A program made the position numbers and the translations under genes. This document shows positions 18,801 through 26,660 of a stretch of DNA of 64,000 nt, one piece after another. The DNA comes from Candidatus Gastranaerophilales bacterium. GTDB lineage: Bacteria; Cyanobacteriota; Vampirovibrionia; Gastranaerophilales; Gastranaerophilaceae. Numbering within the stretch: position 1 is the first letter of the stretch; each line of letters starts with the position of its first letter. Under the pieces are notes generated by a model, which ran no database searches, was not told the DNA's origin, and worked only from the letters and a program-made list of their open reading frames with translations. The DNA lies in the NCBI GenBank assembly GCA_944326685.1, contig CALVEV010000031.1, positions 1 through 64,000 on the forward strand, read 5' to 3'.

Positions 18801-18998
18801 AGTAATAATTCTTCTTTCAATATCTTTTGCTGGCATACCTGTATATGTCCAAACCGCAGTTACAACCGGTGTATTTATTTCAGGAAAAATATCAATAGGA
18901 GTTTTTATTATAGTAACAATTCCCATAATTAGAATGAAAAGAGCCATTACTATAAATGTATAATGATATTTCAAAACCATTTTTATAAAATTTTTCAT
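15840..18998 (-). CDS. RND efflux pump inner-membrane permease (AcrB/MdtC-like)
   Basis: The 1052-residue protein has the full AcrB-like layout: an N-terminal helix (about residues 10-30), a large periplasmic loop, helices 2-6 around 340-540, a second periplasmic loop and helices to the end. Helix 4 reads GMLVDNATVVIEN, where many pumps have two adjacent Asp for proton relay; here the second is Asn, as in a common RND subgroup. The repeated-half motif ILVVSFATKKMREG is present near residue 960. It exports drugs or small hydrophobic compounds using proton flow. It overlaps the upstream TolC-like gene by 4 bp (ATGA), showing tight coupling. Confidence 0.93.
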   Translation of the reverse strand: MKNFIKMVLKYHYTFIVMALFILIMGIVTIIKTPIDIFPEINTPVVTAVWTYTGMPAKDIERRIITIAERAYASSVNDIEHIESQSLLGVGVIRVFLHPGANINTGITQISAASQVCMRSMPNGIMPPDILKYTPTTIPVLQVIISSNKLPLQKVTDISQNNIKVQLTKVEGTQVPLPMGGKVRQIMVDLDMQKMEARGLTPADVTRAVASQNVIIPSGNTKIGGKDYLISLNNAATTVEEMNNFPIKSPKTNQIVYLSDVAYIHDGNAIQTNIVRENSSPGSLMTVYKAGSVSSLNVVSGVKNLLPTIAKTIPESVKMKVLFDQSIFVKASIRDVIFSGTLAAILTALMILIFLGSIKSTFIIAISIPLSVLFAIICTSLCGQTINMMTLSGLGLAIGMLVDNATVVIENILRNKEVMVGKSIKEVIYQSAVEVASPTLVSTLSICTVFAPIFLMEGSTKYLFIPLAMSVIFAMIGSYLLSNTLVPVLVDKLLKGKEVLSTNSLLYKINNWVNINFNKLREVYKQFLVKDIFAKPKKVGIAYGIVVLSALIVLPFIGENFFPEVDAGQIRLHVYAPHGTRIEETAREFSEIEKTIREVIPPSELETVLDNIGLPASMINLAFMDSSQVGVGDGEILIALKENHKPTKNYVKKLRKELNKEFPDSTFFFQNADMVGRILNFGLASPVDIQIQGRELKENYKIATQMLDEVKKVRGVADAHIHQITDVPEIKVDVDKVRASIMNLSQETISQNTLTALTSSGQIARNYWVDPQNGVNYLLALQVPQYKVDTVKNVTDIPVSFNNDKPVRLSNVATITSSETASVVNHYDIQPVYDILLNIQDRDLAGVTNDINKIVKKYQKLAPRGTFINVHGQAKSMNYAVTSLVSGLMLALILVYLLIVVNFQSWRNPFIIITPVPLALSGILWMLFITDTTFSVQALMGSIMAVGVSCANSILVVSFATKKMREGYNSMEAAIQAGYTRIRPVIMTATAMILGMLPMALGIGEGGEQNAPIGRTVIGGLLFATFATLIIVPMLFGILNKNKIYQKVEDDD

Positions 18999-20374
18999 TC
19001 TATTCTGCTCCCCAATGATTTGTAAATATCAACGGTATCTACTAATGAACATATTTTTGCGTTATACATTGAATTTTGATTAATTAATAATTGTCTTCTT
19101 GCATCTAATTCATCGATACGATTACCTGTACCATTTGTGTATCTAACATTTGCTACTTGATAATAATGTTCAGATTTTTTTATAGCTGAATTAAATTCAT
19201 TAAATGAATTATAGTCTGTTTTTAAACTTGATAGTGAGTTTTCAATTTCGCAAAATGCATTTAATAAAACATTGTTATATTGGTGTAATTTTTCAATAGC
19301 TAATTCTTTATTATATTTAAGGTATGACATTTTATAGCCGCCAGTGTATAAATCTAATAATAAACCAGCTCCTAATTGATAAACTGTACTTTCCCAATTG
19401 AAAATTCTACCAGCTCTTATATTTTCAAATCCAACCATTTCATTAAGATTTACAGATGGTAGAAACATTTTTCTTGCAACTTTTACATCCATAGCTGCTT
19501 TTTTAATTCCTAGTTCTGCCTGTATAACATCAGGTCTGTTATAAATCAAATCAGATTGAATATTTTGATTTATACTAAATGGAAAATTAAGTTTTGAAAT
19601 TGTTGTTCGTTCTATATTGGTATTATTTTCTGGAGAAATACCTCTTAATACTGCAAATTGATGTAATAATATTTCTCTTTGTTTTAATAATTTGTTTAAT
19701 TCATTTTGTTTTTCAACAAGTTCGTATTCTGTAATGTATAAATTATCATAAGATATTATTCCACCATCATATAATTGTCTTTTAAGTTTAATTGTTTCTT
19801 TCAAATTTGAAATTAATTCTTTGTAATTTTCGATTAATGCATCTTCAAGAATAATATTAAAATAAGATGCAGTAATTTCAGATGAGATTGCAAGTTTAGC
19901 AATATTCAAATCTTCTTTGCTTATTTTTACCCCAATTTTAGAGGATTTAACTTTGTCAGAAAGTTTTCCAAATATATCAAGTTCCCAATTTAACAAAAGT
20001 GGAAAATACAAATGATTCCCGCTTCCAAAATTACCTGTCCATCTTGAAATAGTTTTGAAAGGGTAAATACTTGGGTTAATACTAAGTTGTGGCAATCGCT
20101 CTGCTTTAACAGTTCCTAAAATTGCTTCTGATTCTTTAATTCTTGTTTGAGCAATTTTAATATCTAAATTATTTTCAAGTCCTTCTGAAACATACCCGTT
20201 TAATAATTCATCGTTATATGATTCCCAATAAGGATTTAATGAATAAGATTGTTCAGGTTGTTTTTTTGATTTTCTAACCTGAATTTTAATATTTTTATTA
20301 TTATCTTGGATTGCATATGCAGCAGAATTAAGCATAAGTCCTCCAAGAATTAGTAAAATTAAAACCTTTTTCAC
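18995..20374 (-). CDS. TolC-family outer-membrane efflux protein
   Basis: The GTG at 20374 gives 459 residues with a signal peptide (KKVLILLILGGLMLNSAAYA) and the duplicated long-helix/beta pattern of TolC/NodT-type factors (NPYWESYNDELLNGYVSEGLENNLDIKIAQTRI... early; NRPDVIQAELGIKKA in the middle, a family hallmark). AGAGGAA precedes the GTG by 5 nt; upstream in-frame ATG/TTG codons lack a site and are rejected. It opens the three-gene efflux operon, divergent from a LysR regulator. Its presence indicates an outer membrane. Confidence 0.9.
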   Translation of the reverse strand: MKKVLILLILGGLMLNSAAYAIQDNNKNIKIQVRKSKKQPEQSYSLNPYWESYNDELLNGYVSEGLENNLDIKIAQTRIKESEAILGTVKAERLPQLSINPSIYPFKTISRWTGNFGSGNHLYFPLLLNWELDIFGKLSDKVKSSKIGVKISKEDLNIAKLAISSEITASYFNIILEDALIENYKELISNLKETIKLKRQLYDGGIISYDNLYITEYELVEKQNELNKLLKQREILLHQFAVLRGISPENNTNIERTTISKLNFPFSINQNIQSDLIYNRPDVIQAELGIKKAAMDVKVARKMFLPSVNLNEMVGFENIRAGRIFNWESTVYQLGAGLLLDLYTGGYKMSYLKYNKELAIEKLHQYNNVLLNAFCEIENSLSSLKTDYNSFNEFNSAIKKSEHYYQVANVRYTNGTGNRIDELDARRQLLINQNSMYNAKICSLVDTVDIYKSLGSRIE

Positions 20375-20415
20375 TGTGTTTCCTCTGTACATATACAAGT
20401 ATAAAATGCTGATAT

Positions 20416-20451
20416 TTATATGTATAATACCAATAATTCATTATATGTATA
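20416..20451. promoter_or_regulatory. Direct repeat in the efflux-LysR intergenic region
   Basis: TTATATGTATA occurs at 20416-20426 and again at 20441-20451, 25 bp apart (about two helical turns plus), between the efflux operon and the divergent LysR gene. This is a plausible regulator site. The LysR consensus T-N11-A can be placed in it but is too loose to be decisive. Confidence 0.4.
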
Positions 20452-20469
20452 GCTAAAAACTATGAGAAT

Positions 20470-20498
20470 TTGTATAAACCATATTTTTAAGTTATGAT
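20470..20498 (+). promoter_or_regulatory. Promoter for the LysR gene, predicted leaderless
   Basis: TTGTAT (20470-20475), 17 bp, TATGAT (20493-20498), then exactly 6 nt to the ATG at 20505. No Shine-Dalgarno site is present. Confidence 0.65.
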
Positions 20499-20504
20499 GC
20501 TGAT

Positions 20505-21383
20505 ATGAATTTAAATCAAATAAAATATGTAATGACAATAGCAGAAGAAAAAAGTTTTACTGAAGCGGCTAAAAAACTTTTTATTGCACAACCTTCATTA
20601 AGTAAAAGTATAAAACTTTTGGAAGAAGAGTTGGGAGTAGAATTATTTGAGAGAAATCCTGTTAAGTTGACTTATGCAGGTGAATTGTTTTTGCAAAAGG
20701 CTAAAAAGATTATAGATGAAGTTGACGATATAAAAATACAGATATCTGATATTTCAGTTCAAAATAAGACAAATATAATAATAGGTATTCCATCTCATAG
20801 GTGTTATTATTTTATGCCTAAAATATTAAGTGATTTGCATAAAGAATATCCAAATTGTTATATAAAAATAGATGAATACCCTACATTTATATTGAAGGAT
20901 ATGTTGGCAGAAGATAAAATAGATTTTTATTTAGGAACAGAAAATCCAGATAGTTTAATTTATAAAGAAGAACACATATGTGAAGAAACCGTTTATCTGG
21001 TTTATCCTAAAAATTGGAATATAGAAGTTGATAATGGAGAAGTTAATTTTAAAGATTTTAAAGATAAAAATTTTATAATCTTTCCAGAACAATTAGCATT
21101 AACCCATTATGTTCATAAGATGTGTGAAGAAAATGGATTTGAATTAAATTCAATAATAGAATGTCATAATGCTGAAACAATATATTCAATGATAAATGAA
21201 GGGTTAGGAGCTTCATTTTTACCAGATTTATTTTTAAAATTTTTCCCGCATCATGAAAATGTTTGTTGTCATAAAGTAAAAGGTTATTTATATAAAAGAG
21301 ATTTTTCTATATTTTATAAAAATGATAAATATTTAGTAAAACCAGCAAAACGCTTTTTAGAATTATTTAAACAAATTATATAA
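20505..21383 (+). CDS. LysR-type transcriptional regulator
   Basis: The 292-residue protein has the N-terminal winged helix-turn-helix of LysR regulators (MTIAEEKSFTEAAKKLFIAQPSLSKSIKLLEEELG, residues about 10-45) and a two-lobed effector domain from about residue 90. Being divergent from the efflux operon with 130 bp between, it is likely to regulate that operon, with an effector that may be a pump substrate; this is inference from context. The CynR/CysB-like branch cannot be narrowed further. The gene ends 117 bp before tpiA. Confidence 0.9.
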   Translation: MNLNQIKYVMTIAEEKSFTEAAKKLFIAQPSLSKSIKLLEEELGVELFERNPVKLTYAGELFLQKAKKIIDEVDDIKIQISDISVQNKTNIIIGIPSHRCYYFMPKILSDLHKEYPNCYIKIDEYPTFILKDMLAEDKIDFYLGTENPDSLIYKEEHICEETVYLVYPKNWNIEVDNGEVNFKDFKDKNFIIFPEQLALTHYVHKMCEENGFELNSIIECHNAETIYSMINEGLGASFLPDLFLKFFPHHENVCCHKVKGYLYKRDFSIFYKNDKYLVKPAKRFLELFKQII

Positions 21384-21500
21384 GGAATAAATTAAATAAT
21401 TAATAATATTAGGATTTATCTACATTTATCTAACCCTCTTGATTGTAATTTTCTTTTATTTTAAACTTTGAATGTGGTTTACAAATTTAAGGAGATAATT

Positions 21501-22289
21501 ATGTCAAGAAAACCAATCATTGCAGGAAACTGGAAAATGAATTTATTACAAGATGAAGGAAGAGAATTATTCGAAGGAATCAAGTCTCTTGTTTCAGGTT
21601 TAAGTGAATCTCAATTACCTGAGATAGTAGTTGCTCCAACATTTACAACAATCGGTGTTGTATCAGCAGCAAAAGCATCTTGGGGAAGTGATAAAATTAA
21701 AATCGCTGGTCAAAACTGTCACTGGGAATCATCAGGAGCTTATACTGGTGAAATTTCAGTAGAAATGTTAAAAGATGCAGGTTGTGATTATGTAATTATT
21801 GGTCACTCTGAAAGAAGACAATATTTCTCAGAAACAGATGAAATGATTAATAAAAAAGCAAAAGCTATTTTAGCAGGTGGTTTATTACCAATTATTTGCT
21901 GTGGTGAAACATTAGAACAAAGAGAATCAGGTGTAACAGATGAACACATCGCATCTCAAATCAGAGCAGCATTAAAAGGTTTAACAAATGAAGAAATTGC
22001 AAAATCAGTTATCGCATACGAACCAATTTGGGCAATCGGAACTGGAAAAACTTGTGATTCCGTTGAAGCAAACAGAGTAATTGCAATGATTAGAAAAGTT
22101 GTAAAAGAAGTTTCTTCAGAAGAAGCAGGTAATGCAATCAGAATTTTATACGGTGGATCAGTAAAACCTTCAACAATTGAAGAACAATTATCTCAATCTG
22201 ATATTGATGGTGGTTTAATTGGTGGCGCAAGCTTGAAAGCTGATAGTTTCAATGAAATCATTACTAATTCAATGAAGGTAGCTGTATAA
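21501..22289 (+). CDS. tpiA: Triose-phosphate isomerase
   Basis: The 262-residue enzyme interconverts dihydroxyacetone phosphate and glyceraldehyde 3-phosphate in glycolysis. It has the opening GNWKMN (substrate-binding Asn and Lys), the catalytic His in IIGHSERR, the catalytic Glu in YEPIWAIGTG and the phosphate loop YGGSVKP. Length is slightly above the usual 250. ATG 21501 is chosen because AAGGAG lies 6 nt before it; a TTG 11 codons upstream has none. A strong terminator follows at 22312-22346, so it is probably transcribed alone. Confidence 0.97.
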   Translation: MSRKPIIAGNWKMNLLQDEGRELFEGIKSLVSGLSESQLPEIVVAPTFTTIGVVSAAKASWGSDKIKIAGQNCHWESSGAYTGEISVEMLKDAGCDYVIIGHSERRQYFSETDEMINKKAKAILAGGLLPIICCGETLEQRESGVTDEHIASQIRAALKGLTNEEIAKSVIAYEPIWAIGTGKTCDSVEANRVIAMIRKVVKEVSSEEAGNAIRILYGGSVKPSTIEEQLSQSDIDGGLIGGASLKADSFNEIITNSMKVAV

Positions 22290-22311
22290 TTATAAATAAT
22301 TATCAAATAAA

Positions 22312-22346
22312 AAATTTGGAAGATTGAAATTCAGTCTTCCAAATTT
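22312..22346 (+). terminator. Intrinsic terminator of tpiA
   Basis: AAATTTGGAAGA (22312-22323) pairs perfectly with TCTTCCAAATTT (22335-22346), loop of 11 nt, followed by further T residues. Confidence 0.85.
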
Positions 22347-22395
22347 TTAGGTTATGTTATTATATATAATATAAATTTGTAACAAGGAGAATAAA

Positions 22396-22641
22396 ATGTC
22401 TCAACAATATATACCACAACCCAAAACAAGAACAGCTTTAGTATTATTTTTGAAAGGTGCAGCAACTCCTGTTGTATTATATTTTGATAATCCTCAAGCT
22501 GTATATCAAGAGTTTAAACAACTAATGAAGAGTCCATCTCCAGTATTGGTGGAAAAAGAAGCAAATGGACCAGTTAAAAAGATTTGTTTTGTTTCAACTC
22601 AAATTGCAAGTTTAGTATTACAGGATGAAGTGTATGGATAA
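22396..22641 (+). CDS. Small conserved-looking protein of unknown function
   Basis: This 81-residue protein has a good start (AAGGAG 7 nt before the ATG) and normal coding character, with a probable beta-alpha-beta pattern (ALVLFLKGAATPVVLYF, then KKICFVSTQIASLVL). No family is recognised and there is no signal peptide. It is the first gene of the run leading to DUF177, rpmF and the fatty-acid genes; its stop overlaps the start of the DUF177 gene, so they are translationally coupled. A role linked to ribosome or lipid synthesis is only suggested by position. Confidence 0.65.
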   Translation: MSQQYIPQPKTRTALVLFLKGAATPVVLYFDNPQAVYQEFKQLMKSPSPVLVEKEANGPVKKICFVSTQIASLVLQDEVYG

Positions 22642-23116
22642 GGTAAAAATATCAGAAATAGAAAATTCTAATGAGAAATCACTTCATCTTGAAATAAGTG
22701 AATATATAGATGAATTAAAAGCTGATGTAAATGCGTCTTTAGATATCACACCTTTAGGTGAATTTGTAAATGTAAAAGGTGAAATTTCAGGAAATATTAA
22801 GCTAACTTGTGATTTATGTTTAAAAGAATATGATTACGAATTTGATTTTGATATTGATGAGCTGTATGCTAAAAATTCAGTCTATGACGATGATAAGCAG
22901 GAAGTAGAAATAAAAGATGGACAGTTTGTTATCGATTTATATGGCTCAGATGAGATAGATATTTATGACTTATTGTATCAATCTGTAATATTAGAGTTAC
23001 CAAATAAAAAAGTTTGTGGTATAAATTGTAAGGAGGATTATTTTCAAAAAGATGACTCCTTTAAAGTTCCAGATGAACGAATGGAAATATTTAAAACAAT
23101 CAAGATAGAAAAATAG
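22634..23116 (+). CDS. DUF177 (YceD-like) protein, 23S rRNA accumulation family
   Basis: The 160-residue acidic protein has the DUF177 pattern: a central GNIKLTCDLCLKEYDYEFDFDIDELY with CxxC, and a C-terminal VCGINCKEDY pair of cysteines. In bacteria and plastids DUF177/YceD proteins affect 23S rRNA accumulation and are nearly always encoded just before rpmF, as here. ATG 22634 is preferred to ATG 22625 because AGGATG lies 7 nt before it; both overlap the preceding gene. The rpmF start is 37 bp downstream. Confidence 0.85.
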   Translation: MDKVKISEIENSNEKSLHLEISEYIDELKADVNASLDITPLGEFVNVKGEISGNIKLTCDLCLKEYDYEFDFDIDELYAKNSVYDDDKQEVEIKDGQFVIDLYGSDEIDIYDLLYQSVILELPNKKVCGINCKEDYFQKDDSFKVPDERMEIFKTIKIEK

Positions 23117-23153
23117 TCGAAGTAATAAATATATATAGAAAGGTATAAGAAAA

Positions 23154-23492
23154 ATGGCAGTACCAAAGAAAAGAACAGGACATAGTGCACAAGGCAAAAG
23201 AAGAGCAAACTGGAAAGCAACAAAACCAGAAACAACAATTTGTTCAAATTGTGGTGAACCAGTTTTAACTCACACAGTATGTACAGCTTGCGGACATTAT
23301 AAAGGTGAACCAGTAAGCTTAAAAGATAAAAAAGTAGAAGTAAAAGAAGAAAAGAAAACTGCAAAAAAATCAACTAAAAAATCAACTAAAAAAGTAGAAG
23401 AAAAAGTTGAAGAAGTAAAAGAAGAAGCAGTAGTAGAAACTTCAGAAGAAGTTAAGGAAGAAGAAAAAGAAGACAAATCTGTTGAAGAATAG
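23154..23492 (+). CDS. rpmF: 50S ribosomal protein L32 with long acidic/basic C-terminal tail
   Basis: Residues 1-55 are a standard bacterial L32: MAVPKKRTGHSAQGKRRA and a four-Cys zinc site (CSNC and CTAC) preceding GHYKG. The usual length is 56-60 residues, but this protein continues to 112 with a low-complexity Lys/Glu tail (KKTAKKSTKKSTKK then a Glu-rich end). The frame is uninterrupted and the stop is 8 bp before plsX, so the tail is genuine coding sequence. AGAAAGG precedes the ATG. It is part of the large ribosomal subunit; the tail's function is unknown. Confidence 0.95.
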   Translation: MAVPKKRTGHSAQGKRRANWKATKPETTICSNCGEPVLTHTVCTACGHYKGEPVSLKDKKVEVKEEKKTAKKSTKKSTKKVEEKVEEVKEEAVVETSEEVKEEEKEDKSVEE

Positions 23493-23500
23493 AGGGTAAG

Positions 23501-24556
23501 ATGACAAGAATAGCTATAGATGCAATGGGTGGTGATCACGCACCTTTTGAGATCGTTGCAGGTGCAGTTTGGGCTGCTTCTGAGTATGGAGTAGGTTTAG
23601 AACTAGTTGGAAAACAAGATCAGATAGAACAAGTTTTAGATCAAATAGAACAAGAAGGCATATATTCAGATTGTGGCAGAGGCGGAAGAAAACGTCGTAT
23701 AAAAATTGATACTAAGAAGCTTGATATCAAAATAACTCACGCATCAGAAATTATTGAAATGGGCGAAGCACCAGGTCAAGCTATTCGTAAAAAGAAAAAA
23801 TCTTCTATCGTATTAGCAGTAGATGCAGTAGCAAAAGGTAGCTCTGATGCTGTTGTTGCTGCAGGTTCAACAGGTGCTGCAATGGCATCAAGTTTATTTG
23901 GTTTAGGTAGAATACCTGGAATCGAAAGACCTGCTATTGCAGTAACACTTCCAACAATGAAAAAACCAATTGTAGTAATTGATGCTGGTGCAAATAGTAG
24001 TTGTACACCACAAATGTTAAAACAGTTTGCTATTATGGGTATGACTTTCTCTAAAAATGTTTTAGGAGTAGAAAATCCAAGAGTAGGTGTTTTAAATATC
24101 GGTGAGGAAGCAGGTAAAGGTAATGAGCTTGCTCAAAATACATATAAACTATTAGAACAAGATCAAGAAAACATGAATTTTGTTGGAAATATTGAAGGAA
24201 GAGAAATCTTCTTAAATGTATGTGATGTTGTAGTATGTGATGGTTTTGTAGGTAACGTTGCATTAAAAATAACAGAAGGAACATCTTCAATGTTATTTAG
24301 AATGATAAAAGCTGAATTTAAATCAGATTTTGTTGGTGCAATTATCGGTATGTTGGCAAAACCATTCATGAAACGTATATATGAAAAAATTAATTATGAA
24401 GAATTTGGAGGAGCTCTTCTTCTCGGTGTTAAAGGTATAACAGTTATATCTCACGGAAGAAGTAAAGCTTATGCAATAAAAAATGCTGTTCGTGTTGCAA
24501 AAGATGCAGTAGAAACAGGCGTTAACAAGAAAATTTCAGAATTTATTGAGGGCTAG
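23501..24556 (+). CDS. plsX: Phosphate acyltransferase PlsX
   Basis: PlsX makes acyl-phosphate from acyl-ACP for phosphatidic acid synthesis. The 351-residue protein has the family hallmarks IAIDAMGGDHAP at the start, HASEIIEMGEAP (about 86-97), ALRRKK-like AIRKKKKSS, AGSTGAAMASSL and the GFVGNVALK near residue 248. Between about residues 58 and 72 is a basic segment, CGRGGRKRRIKID, that I do not recall from other PlsX and may be an insertion. It lies in the classic rpmF-plsX-fabH order, 8 bp after rpmF. Confidence 0.95.
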   Translation: MTRIAIDAMGGDHAPFEIVAGAVWAASEYGVGLELVGKQDQIEQVLDQIEQEGIYSDCGRGGRKRRIKIDTKKLDIKITHASEIIEMGEAPGQAIRKKKKSSIVLAVDAVAKGSSDAVVAAGSTGAAMASSLFGLGRIPGIERPAIAVTLPTMKKPIVVIDAGANSSCTPQMLKQFAIMGMTFSKNVLGVENPRVGVLNIGEEAGKGNELAQNTYKLLEQDQENMNFVGNIEGREIFLNVCDVVVCDGFVGNVALKITEGTSSMLFRMIKAEFKSDFVGAIIGMLAKPFMKRIYEKINYEEFGGALLLGVKGITVISHGRSKAYAIKNAVRVAKDAVETGVNKKISEFIEG

Positions 24557-24565
24557 AGGTATAAA

Positions 24566-25576
24566 ATGACAGATAAGTTGATTCCTTTAAGGATAGCTGG
24601 TGTGGGCTATTCTTTACCAGAAACGGTTATAACAAATGATGATTTAACACAATTATATGAAACATCTGACGAATGGATATATTCAAGAACTGGTATAAAG
24701 GAGCGACGAGTTGTGTCAGGTGAAGAAAATGCTATAGATTTAGGATTTGAAGCATCTAAAAATGCGATAGAAAAAGCTGGTATTGATCCTGAAGATATAG
24801 ATTTAATTTTAGCAGCATCTTCAGCACCTCCTGATTTATATCCTGCAATTGCTTGTCATATTCACGAAAGATTAGGTATTCAAAAACCTGTCCCTGCATT
24901 TGATATTACAGCAGCATGTTCAGGTTTGATATATGGTTTAAGTATTGCGAAAGCATATATTGCATCAGGCATGTATAAAAATATTTTGATTGTAGCAACA
25001 GATAACAATTCAAGATTAGTAGATTGGACTGATAGAGGAACATCTATTTTGTTTGGTGATGGAGCAGGTGCAATGGTTGTTACTCAAGCAGAAGATGGTA
25101 TTGATGATGTGATAACTATCGATATAAAAGCAGATGGGAATCATGGTCACTTAATTGAATTGGCTTTTGATGGTAAAAATTGTCCATTAGTAGAACAGTA
25201 TGAACCTAAACCAAAAGGAATTAGAATGAATGGTCGTGGTGTTTATACATTTGTAGCAAAAGTTTTACCTCAATATGTAGAGGAATTAGTTGCAAATGCA
25301 GGAATGAAAGCAGAAGAAATTGACTATTTGATTCCTCACCAAGCTAACTTAAGAATTATTCAAGCAGTTCAAGAACGTCTTGGATATTCAGATGAAAAAG
25401 TTGTTACTAATATCAAATATTATGGAAACACATCAGCAGCATCTATTCCAATAGCTTTAGCAGAAGGAGTAGAAAAAGGAAATGTAAAATTAGGTTCAAC
25501 TGCTGTGTTATGTGGTTTTGGTGCCGGTATGACATGGGGCGGTGCTATCGTAAGATTGAGAGAAGGTATTTGCTAG
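24566..25576 (+). CDS. fabH: 3-oxoacyl-ACP synthase III (KASIII)
   Basis: FabH starts fatty-acid synthesis by condensing acetyl-CoA with malonyl-ACP. The 336-residue protein has the Cys in TAACSGLIYG (about residue 116), the His in LIPHQANLRI and the Asn in YYGNTSAAS that form the catalytic triad, plus the C-terminal LCGFGAGMTWG. Length is typical. It starts 9 bp after plsX within the operon and is followed by a 99-bp gap containing a T/A-rich interrupted palindrome before fabD. Confidence 0.96.
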   Translation: MTDKLIPLRIAGVGYSLPETVITNDDLTQLYETSDEWIYSRTGIKERRVVSGEENAIDLGFEASKNAIEKAGIDPEDIDLILAASSAPPDLYPAIACHIHERLGIQKPVPAFDITAACSGLIYGLSIAKAYIASGMYKNILIVATDNNSRLVDWTDRGTSILFGDGAGAMVVTQAEDGIDDVITIDIKADGNHGHLIELAFDGKNCPLVEQYEPKPKGIRMNGRGVYTFVAKVLPQYVEELVANAGMKAEEIDYLIPHQANLRIIQAVQERLGYSDEKVVTNIKYYGNTSAASIPIALAEGVEKGNVKLGSTAVLCGFGAGMTWGGAIVRLREGIC

Positions 25577-25675
25577 GGTAGGGGTAAATAGGTAAATATG
25601 ATTTAATTTACTTCTATTAACCTAAAGCCTTTTAATAAATTACATTAAAATAATTATAAAATTTAAGGAGAGTAT

Positions 25676-26623
25676 ATGACAAAGAAAATCGCTTTCTTAT
25701 TTCCAGGACAAGGTTCACAATCAGTGGGCATGGGAAAAGATTTGTATGATAATTACGAGTCTGCAAAAAATGTTTTTGATACAGCAGACAAAGTTTTAGG
25801 AAAAAGTATTACAAAAATGTGTTTTGAAGGTCCAGATGAGGATTTAAAACAAACCGTTAATACTCAACCTTCAATAGTTACAATGTCAATAGCAGCATTA
25901 GAAGCATTGAAATCTGAATTAGATTTGACTCCAAGTTATACAGCAGGTCATAGCTTAGGTGAATATTGTGCAATGTATGCAGCTGGTGTTATGTCATTAG
26001 ATGATGCATTAAAACTTATCCAAAAGAGAGCAGATTTGATGTCAGAAACAAAAGGTGGCTCAATGGCAGCAGTTTTAAATGCTCCAGAAGGCGCTGTTGA
26101 AAAAGCATTACAAGAAGCATCTTCAGTTGGTTATGTAGATGTTGCAAACTATAATTCCCCTGTACAAGTTGTTATAACAGGTGATAGTGATGCAGTTGCA
26201 AAGGCATCTGAATTATTAAAAGAAGCTGGAGTAAGAAAAGTTGTTCCTCTAGCTGTTTCAGGAGCATTCCATTCTAAGTTTATGGAAAATGCAGGAAAAG
26301 AATTTGAAGGTTTTGTATCAGAGTTTAATTTATCTGATTCAAAATTACCAGTAATAACAAATGTTGATGCAGAGCCAACAACATTAGCTGCTGATTTCAA
26401 ATCAAAAATGCCAAAACAAATATATTCATCAGTTCATTGGACTCAAACAATTGAAAAAATGATTGCTGATGGTGTTGATACATTTATTGAAATCGGACCT
26501 GGCAAAGTATTAGCAGGATTAAATAAAAAGATTAATGCTGAAGTAAAAACATATAATGTTTTTGATAAAGAATCATTAGAATCAACAATTGAAGCATTAA
26601 AATCAGAATTATGTTTAGCATAA
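25676..26623 (+). CDS. fabD: Malonyl-CoA:ACP transacylase
   Basis: FabD loads malonyl groups onto ACP. The 315-residue protein has FLFPGQGSQ at the N-terminus, the nucleophile Ser in TAGHSLGEY (about residue 92), the active-site His in GAFHSKFM, and the C-terminal EIGPGKVL. AAGGAG lies before the ATG. The 99-bp space upstream is the largest in the fab cluster up to this point and could hold an internal promoter. It is followed 37 bp later by fabG. Confidence 0.96.
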   Translation: MTKKIAFLFPGQGSQSVGMGKDLYDNYESAKNVFDTADKVLGKSITKMCFEGPDEDLKQTVNTQPSIVTMSIAALEALKSELDLTPSYTAGHSLGEYCAMYAAGVMSLDDALKLIQKRADLMSETKGGSMAAVLNAPEGAVEKALQEASSVGYVDVANYNSPVQVVITGDSDAVAKASELLKEAGVRKVVPLAVSGAFHSKFMENAGKEFEGFVSEFNLSDSKLPVITNVDAEPTTLAADFKSKMPKQIYSSVHWTQTIEKMIADGVDTFIEIGPGKVLAGLNKKINAEVKTYNVFDKESLESTIEALKSELCLA

Positions 26624-26660
26624 TAAAAGACTAGTATTTTATAATATAAAGGGAAAAATT

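Noticed and set aside
16098..18932. Several plus-strand open frames inside the RND pump gene
   Set aside because: Antisense shadows of a full-length, clearly recognised pump.
25577..25675. Regulator-binding palindrome between fabH and fabD
   Set aside because: AATAGGTAAAT and ATTTACTTCTATT are only imperfectly symmetrical and cannot be separated from AT-rich background by eye.
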